Assembly (NCBI GenBank): GCA_946055125.1
Contig: CAMGFF010000060.1
Coordinates: 1-10,309 of the forward strand
Direction: 5' to 3'
Source of the DNA: an uncultured Prevotellaceae bacterium
GTDB lineage: Bacteria > Bacteroidota > Bacteroidia > Bacteroidales > Muribaculaceae
DNA length: 10,309 nucleotides
The notes under the pieces were generated by a model, which was not told the origin of the DNA, made no database searches, and was given only the letters and a program-made list of their open reading frames with translations. Both the position numbers and the translations under genes were made by a program. Shown here in pieces: positions 6,137-10,309 of the stretch. The first letter of the stretch is position 1; the number at the start of each line of letters is the position of its first letter.

Positions 6137-6192
6137 CTAAAAACTCCCCACTAATAACTCCTAACTAATAACTCCTAACTAATAACTCCTAA
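6137..6192. repeat. 14-base tandem repeat, four copies, in the thiL-mlaE gap
   Basis: Three perfect copies of CTAATAACTCCTAA occupy 6151-6192. A fourth in register at 6137-6150 differs at three positions (CTAAAAACTCCCCA). The array starts four bases beyond the thiL stop codon and ends 43 bases before the mlaE start. On the transcript each unit contains TTAGGAGTTATTAG, so AGGAG is repeated. No Bacteroidetes -7 box is seen in the gap, so mlaE is probably reached by readthrough from thiL. Confidence 0.85.
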
Positions 6193-6195
6193 CTG

Positions 6196-7233
6196 CTAAA
6201 ACGCTTTCCACCCCTGCGCCCTGATTGCAATCTCATTGCCATCGCGGCTCTCAAGGTAGCTGCCAAGCTCCGGCTTCGTGATGCGGCCTATGATTCGCGC
6301 AGTCTTCATCGACGCCACCTTCTCATGGTCGGCAAGCGGAACCGTGAACAGCAGCTCATAGTCCTCGCCTCCATTGAGCGCCGCAGTCACCAAGTTCATG
6401 CCAAACTCCTCGGCCTGCACCGCCGTCTGGTAGTCAATCGGTATTCGCTCCTCATACACGCGGCAGCCCACCCCCGACGACTTGCAGATATGCAGCAGCT
6501 CCGACGACAGCCCATCGCTCACGTCCATCATCGCCGTGGGCTTCACGCCAAGGCGGCGCAGCTCCTCTATCACATCGCGGCGTGCCTCAGGCTTCAGCTG
6601 GCGCTCAAGCAGATACTCGCGCCCCTCAAAGGCCGGGTGGAAATCATCATCACCCGCATGCTCCTTGCTCACCACTCGCTCGCGTTCGAGCAGCTGCAAG
6701 CCCATGTAGGCCGCGCCAAGGTCGCCACTCACGCATATCAGGTCGGTGTCGCGGGCTCCGCTGCGATACACCACCTCACCCTTCTCGGCCTCACCAAGAC
6801 AAGTGATGCTGATGAGTAGCCCCGTGACCGATGCCGAGGTGTCGCCTCCCACCAGGTCCACGCCATATATCTCGCAGGCAAGCCTTATGCCCGCATAAAG
6901 CTCCTCAATGTGCTCCACCGTGAAACGCTTGGAGATACCAAGCGACACGGTAATCTGCCTCGGCGTGCCATTCATCGCATAGATGTCGGAGAAATTCACC
7001 ACTGCTGCCTTGTAGCCAAGGTGCTTCAGCGGACAGTAGGTGAGGTCGAAGTGTATGCCTTCGAGCAGGAGGTCGGTGGTCACAAGCGTCTCCTTGTCGC
7101 CATAGTGCAGCACCGCTGCGTCGTCGCCCACGGCCTTCACCGTCGATTCATTCTTCACTGGCATATCCCGGGTGAGGTGCTCTATGAGGCCAAACTCCCC
7201 AAGCTGTGCTATTTCGGTTTCGCTATTGTTCAT
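6196..7233 (-). CDS. thiL: Thiamine-monophosphate kinase
   Basis: This 345-residue cytosolic enzyme phosphorylates thiamine monophosphate with ATP to thiamine diphosphate, the active cofactor. The AIR-synthase/ThiL fold is clear: GEFGLIEHL at 12-20, the metal-binding GDDAAV at 36-41, TTDLLLEGIHF at 52-62, NFSDIYAMNGTP at 80-91, GGDT at 129-132, MDVSDGLSSEL at 236-246 and GGEDYELLF at 288-296. All metal-binding Asp motifs are present, and length is within the family range. The ATG at 7233 is supported by the short lead-in to GEFGLI. It follows lpxK by 47 bases that hold a CA microsatellite. No other thiamine gene or TPP riboswitch is visible here. Confidence 0.93.
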   Translation of the reverse strand: MNNSETEIAQLGEFGLIEHLTRDMPVKNESTVKAVGDDAAVLHYGDKETLVTTDLLLEGIHFDLTYCPLKHLGYKAAVVNFSDIYAMNGTPRQITVSLGISKRFTVEHIEELYAGIRLACEIYGVDLVGGDTSASVTGLLISITCLGEAEKGEVVYRSGARDTDLICVSGDLGAAYMGLQLLERERVVSKEHAGDDDFHPAFEGREYLLERQLKPEARRDVIEELRRLGVKPTAMMDVSDGLSSELLHICKSSGVGCRVYEERIPIDYQTAVQAEEFGMNLVTAALNGGEDYELLFTVPLADHEKVASMKTARIIGRITKPELGSYLESRDGNEIAIRAQGWKAF

Positions 7234-7243
7234 ATCTTTATTT

Positions 7244-7257
7244 GTGTGTGTGTGTGT
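7244..7257. repeat. Dinucleotide microsatellite (GT)7 before thiL
   Basis: Seven uninterrupted GT units on the plus strand give (AC)7 on the thiL message. The run ends ten bases before the thiL ATG, where a ribosome would bind. It lies in the 47-base gap after lpxK. Slippage in such a run would change leader length without affecting any codon. Confidence 0.85.
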
Positions 7258-7280
7258 CTTGTAGGTTTCCTTTTGTCATT

Positions 7281-8372
7281 CTACTTGGCAAGTATGCGCT
7301 TCTTCAGCTCGCCTATGAAGTCCTGGTCGGGCAGCGGGTGGTCGAAGCTCACCTTTATCGGCACAAAGAATGTGCGGTCCTTGAGCTCGTGCGGAAAATA
7401 GGGATTATTGGCCATGCGCACCGCGTCCTTCTCGGTGGTCACGATATACTTGCGGTTGCCGCCAAGCTCATCAAACAGGCTGGAAATTAGCTCAAAGTCG
7501 TAGCGCGTGAAGTTGTGGTGGTCGCTGTAGTGTATCACCTTGAATGCCGTCTTGAATGCCCGCAGGAAGCGCACAAATGGCAGGTGATTGGCTATGCCGG
7601 TGACTATGAGCAGTGAGTCGTTGCCGTCGAGCTGCTGCAGCGTGGGCATCGTGCTCACACGCTCGGGGAAAACCGGCATGAGGTTGTAGTATTGCACCAC
7701 CGAGAGGTATAGCTTCTGCGATGGGAAGAGGTCGAGATGCGCCTTCAGCAGGTTGAAGTCCATTGGCTTTATCTCGCGCGGGCACTTCGTCACCACCACT
7801 ATGTCGGCCCGCAATATCCCCTCCTTGGGCTCGCGCAGCCGGCCAAGCGGAAGCATGCGGTCCTCGTAGATGGGGCGCGAATAGTCGACAAGTGCTATCG
7901 ACACTTTTGGCTTCACATAGCGGTGCTGAAATGCGTCGTCGAGCACTATCACGTCGAGCTTAGGGTCGAGCCTAAGCATCTCCTTGATTCCCTTTCGCCG
8001 GCTCTCACACACGGCAAGCGTGATGGCGCTGCCAAACTTGCGGTACACCTGGTAGGCTTCATCGCCAAGGTCGTTGGGCGTGAGCTTGTTGTTGGCAAGT
8101 ATGAAGCCCGAGGTCTGTCGCTTGTAGCCACGGCTCAGTACGCCCACTCTAAAGTCGTGACTCAGCGCCTCCACTATATATTCTGTGTGGGGGGTCTTTC
8201 CAGTGCCTCCGGCAGTGATGTTGCCAACCACCACCACCGGCACGTCAAACTCCTCCTGCGGCAGCAGGTGCCAGTCGAACGCGCGGTTGCGGGCCACCAC
8301 CACCAGCTTGTAGAGGTAGCTCAGTGGCGTGAGCACTGCTTCTGCCAAGTATTTCACCAATCGTCGGCCCAT
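7281..8372 (-). CDS. lpxK: Tetraacyldisaccharide 4'-kinase (lipid A synthesis)
   Basis: This 363-residue membrane-associated kinase adds the 4'-phosphate to tetraacyldisaccharide 1-phosphate, giving lipid IVA. The N-terminal amphipathic or membrane helix spans about residues 8-27. The P-loop GNITAGGTGKTP is at 50-61, then LSRGYKR at 79-85, GDEAYQ at 103-108, DDAFQHR at 145-151 (the Bacteroidetes form of the usual DDGxQ motif), PLGRLREP at 175-182, SDHHNF at 283-288 and TTEKD at 312-316. All expected catalytic motifs are intact. Length and start fit the family. It lies between sppA and thiL. With kdsC on the opposite strand, the window holds two separate steps of LPS core/lipid A synthesis. 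Confidence 0.94.
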   Translation of the reverse strand: MGRRLVKYLAEAVLTPLSYLYKLVVVARNRAFDWHLLPQEEFDVPVVVVGNITAGGTGKTPHTEYIVEALSHDFRVGVLSRGYKRQTSGFILANNKLTPNDLGDEAYQVYRKFGSAITLAVCESRRKGIKEMLRLDPKLDVIVLDDAFQHRYVKPKVSIALVDYSRPIYEDRMLPLGRLREPKEGILRADIVVVTKCPREIKPMDFNLLKAHLDLFPSQKLYLSVVQYYNLMPVFPERVSTMPTLQQLDGNDSLLIVTGIANHLPFVRFLRAFKTAFKVIHYSDHHNFTRYDFELISSLFDELGGNRKYIVTTEKDAVRMANNPYFPHELKDRTFFVPIKVSFDHPLPDQDFIGELKKRILAK

Positions 8373-8531
8373 GCTTTGTCTATTCCTATTCTGTCGTTAT
8401 TTTATCAGTTCTTATTCCGTTTTTAATCTTCTCAAGCTTTGTTGCAATGCAGATGCCGCGCTTTTCGTTGCTTCACCACACTGCAAGTAGGCTGCCTGCA
8501 CGCCCCACCTGTTGGGTTGAGGCTGCTGCGT
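8373..8531. other. 159-base non-coding gap between sppA and lpxK
   Basis: This is the largest gap inside the minus-strand gene run. The half nearer sppA is mixed in composition; the half nearer lpxK is A-rich and purine-rich on the message, with TAGGA about 12 bases before the lpxK ATG. No TAnnTTTG box is present on the minus strand. A stem with seven-base arms and one G-U pair could form between TTGCAGT and ATTGCAA, enclosing about 30 bases. I see no strong terminator with a T run, and no convincing small gene. Confidence 0.5.
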
Positions 8532-10307
8532 TCACCTTATCTCCACCTGCTCCATGCGGCATTGCATGGGGTCGCGGCTCAGGATGCCCTTTATCTCCTT
8601 GTGATATTGATAAAGCACGCCAAGGTTCTCCTTGAGTTTCTCCTCAGCCCGCATCTCGGCATATTGCTTGATGAGTTTCAGCCACTTGTCCTCGGGGTCG
8701 GGCTGGTAAGTGACTTCGTAGTCGTCGCCAAGGTCGGCCTTGGCTGCCACCCACTTCACTGCCGCGGCAAGGTCGCCATGCTCGTCCACAAGTTTCAGCT
8801 TGAGGGCTGTGGCTCCGTCCCACACGCGCCCCTCGGCAATGGCCTTGAGCGAGTCGATGGGCATGTGCCGGCCTGTGGCGCAGCGCGATGTGAACAGCTC
8901 ATAGAAGTCGTTCACGCTCTGCTGCATGCGCTCGCGCTGGAAGGGGGTGAGTCGCTTCATCGTGCTCATCACGGCATTGGGGTTGGTGGCCACGCCGCAG
9001 AAGTTCACCCCAAGCTTGTCGGTGGCAAGCGACTCAAAGCACGGCACAAGGCCAAACACGCCTATAGAGCCTGTCACCGTGGTGGGCTCGGCAAAGATGC
9101 GGTCGGCCCCACACGATATGTAGTAGCCGCCCGAGGCTGCATAGCCGCCCATCGACACTGCAAATGGCTTGCCGGCTTTCTTCACTTCCTGGAGTGCCGC
9201 CCATATTTGTTCTGAGCCAAATGCACTGCCGCCCGGCGAGTTCACGCGCAGCACCACTGCCTTCACATCATCGTCGGTCGATGCTTCTATAATGCTCTCG
9301 GTGAGCTCGCGTGCGTTCACGCCATCAGCGTCGCCGTCGTCGAATATCTCTCCCACTGCGTAGAACACTGCCACCTTGCGCTCTGATGTCTTCTCGTTGG
9401 TGGCCGTGGCGGCTACCTCAGCGGGTGTGGCAAGCTTCAGCTCTTCATCGGCTTTGAGGCCGGTGAGCTTGCGCAGCTTGTTCTCTATCTCGTGGCGGTA
9501 GCACACTGCGTCCACAAGCTTGGCCTTAACAAACTCATCACTTTGCCGCGTGCTGATAAGGCTGTCGACATATTGGTTGATATTCTCTGCCTTAATTTTG
9601 CGCGACTCCGAAATCTCACCCACAATGCTGCTCCAGATGCTGCCTAAGTAGCTCTCCTGCTGCAGGCGGTTGGCCTCACTCATCTCATTGAGCATATATG
9701 GCTCCACGGCGCTCTTGAATGTGCCCACTCGAAGCACCTGCATCTCCACTCCTATCTTGTCGAGCAGGGTCTTGAAATAGGGTGTGCTCGACGCCAGTCC
9801 GTGAAGGTCCACGCCGCCTATGGTGTTGATGAAGACGCTGTCGGCTGCCGATGCCACATAATAGTCGGACTGGCCCATAACGTCGCCATAGGCATACACA
9901 AATTTATTGCTTTCCTTGAAGTCGAGAAGCGCACGGCGAAGCTCTTGCAGCGACGCTATGTCGCCCTCAATGCCGTTGCACTCCACATACACGCCTTTCA
10001 CGTTATCGTTGTCCTTTGCTGCCTTCAGAGCCTTGACAAGCGTTGAGAGCGACTGCTCCTGTTGCACATTGGCCACTCCTATCAGGCTACTGGCATAGTC
10101 GTTGCCACTCTCGCGCTCGGTGAGCTGGCCGCGCAGGTCGATGTGAAGGATTGTGTTTTTTTCCACACTGCTCAATGTCGCTCCCATATTGGCTATCGCG
10201 CCGATAAACGCAAAACTAAAAATCACGGATAATACTGAAAACAACGTAAGCGCTAACCATACACCTACAAAAGAACCCAACGCTGTGGTCCAGAACTTCT
10301 TCATCAT
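8532..10307 (-). CDS. sppA: Signal peptide peptidase SppA, 67K type
   Basis: This 591-residue inner-membrane serine protease degrades signal peptides left after protein export. A single N-terminal membrane segment lies at about 10-40, after a MMKK start. The rest is a tandem of two ClpP/crotonase-like domains, as in the long E. coli form. The catalytic Lys is Lys198 in GTFKSAVEPY in the first domain. The catalytic Ser is Ser392 in GGYAASGGYY in the second, with VNSPGGS at 355-361 and GSIGVFG at 413-419. Both catalytic residues are present, so it should be active. Two adjacent ATGs (10307 and 10304) could serve as the start. The promoter lies beyond the right edge. A hydrophilic, Lys/Glu-rich tail follows residue 540. 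It is the first visible gene of the sppA-lpxK-thiL-mlaE-mlaF run. Confidence 0.93.
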   Translation of the reverse strand: MMKKFWTTALGSFVGVWLALTLFSVLSVIFSFAFIGAIANMGATLSSVEKNTILHIDLRGQLTERESGNDYASSLIGVANVQQEQSLSTLVKALKAAKDNDNVKGVYVECNGIEGDIASLQELRRALLDFKESNKFVYAYGDVMGQSDYYVASAADSVFINTIGGVDLHGLASSTPYFKTLLDKIGVEMQVLRVGTFKSAVEPYMLNEMSEANRLQQESYLGSIWSSIVGEISESRKIKAENINQYVDSLISTRQSDEFVKAKLVDAVCYRHEIENKLRKLTGLKADEELKLATPAEVAATATNEKTSERKVAVFYAVGEIFDDGDADGVNARELTESIIEASTDDDVKAVVLRVNSPGGSAFGSEQIWAALQEVKKAGKPFAVSMGGYAASGGYYISCGADRIFAEPTTVTGSIGVFGLVPCFESLATDKLGVNFCGVATNPNAVMSTMKRLTPFQRERMQQSVNDFYELFTSRCATGRHMPIDSLKAIAEGRVWDGATALKLKLVDEHGDLAAAVKWVAAKADLGDDYEVTYQPDPEDKWLKLIKQYAEMRAEEKLKENLGVLYQYHKEIKGILSRDPMQCRMEQVEIR

Positions 10308-10309
10308 AT

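Noticed and set aside
7737..8426. 229-codon open frame on the plus strand
   Set aside because: It is antisense to lpxK; its residues mirror the lpxK codons and match no family.
8439..9215. 258-codon open frame on the plus strand
   Set aside because: It is antisense to sppA, has no recognisable domain, and is the kind of long shadow frame GC-rich coding DNA produces.
1..10309. A new defence, mobile or secretion system
   Set aside because: Every complete gene belongs to a known metabolic or envelope family; no transposase, integrase, toxin-antitoxin pair, nuclease cluster or CRISPR-type spaced repeat was found.

Overview
The window looks like chromosomal DNA from a gut-type member of the Bacteroidales, probably in or near the Muribaculaceae. 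This is inferred from three things. The coding DNA is GC-rich and the gaps between genes are AT-rich. Promoter-like boxes of the Bacteroidetes type (TAnnTTTG about 19 bases after a TTG/TTTC box) lie upstream of the 5'-most genes. The proteins carry Bacteroidetes-style variants, such as a Ser-type sulfatase, DEPNSGLDP in the MlaF ATPase and DDAFQHR in LpxK. No rRNA, tRNA, CRISPR array, phage gene or insertion sequence is visible.

Left part (1-2052): a gene fragment on the minus strand leaves the left edge; only its first 15 codons are visible, possibly the start of a DedA-family membrane protein. A 230-base non-coding stretch with palindromes and an inverted repeat follows. Next is a secreted Ser-type sulfatase on the minus strand. 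A 245-base divergent intergenic region separates it from the next block and carries a promoter candidate for each side and a short hairpin.

Middle part (2053-4537, plus strand): a tight four-gene run encodes a nitroreductase, a DUF2520 Rossmann-fold protein, a KdsC-like HAD phosphatase and a Maf nucleotide pyrophosphatase. Spacings are 12 bases, a 4-base ATGA overlap and 41 bases, so they are probably one operon.

Right part (4539-10307, minus strand): five genes are read leftwards in the order sppA, lpxK, thiL, mlaE, mlaF. The run meets maf tail to tail with one base between the stop codons. No Bacteroidetes-type -7 box is visible in its internal gaps, so transcription probably starts beyond the right edge.

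Several genes serve the cell envelope: KdsC makes Kdo, LpxK completes lipid IVA, MlaE/MlaF form the membrane core of an outer-membrane lipid transporter, and SppA clears signal peptides. ThiL (thiamine diphosphate) and Maf (nucleotide house-cleaning) are general metabolism. This is mostly ordinary core chromosome, and I do not see a new multi-gene system. The points worth a second look are non-coding: the palindromic region at 132-259, the hairpin at 1948-1962, the 14-base tandem repeat before mlaE, the CA microsatellite before thiL, and the one-base convergent junction.
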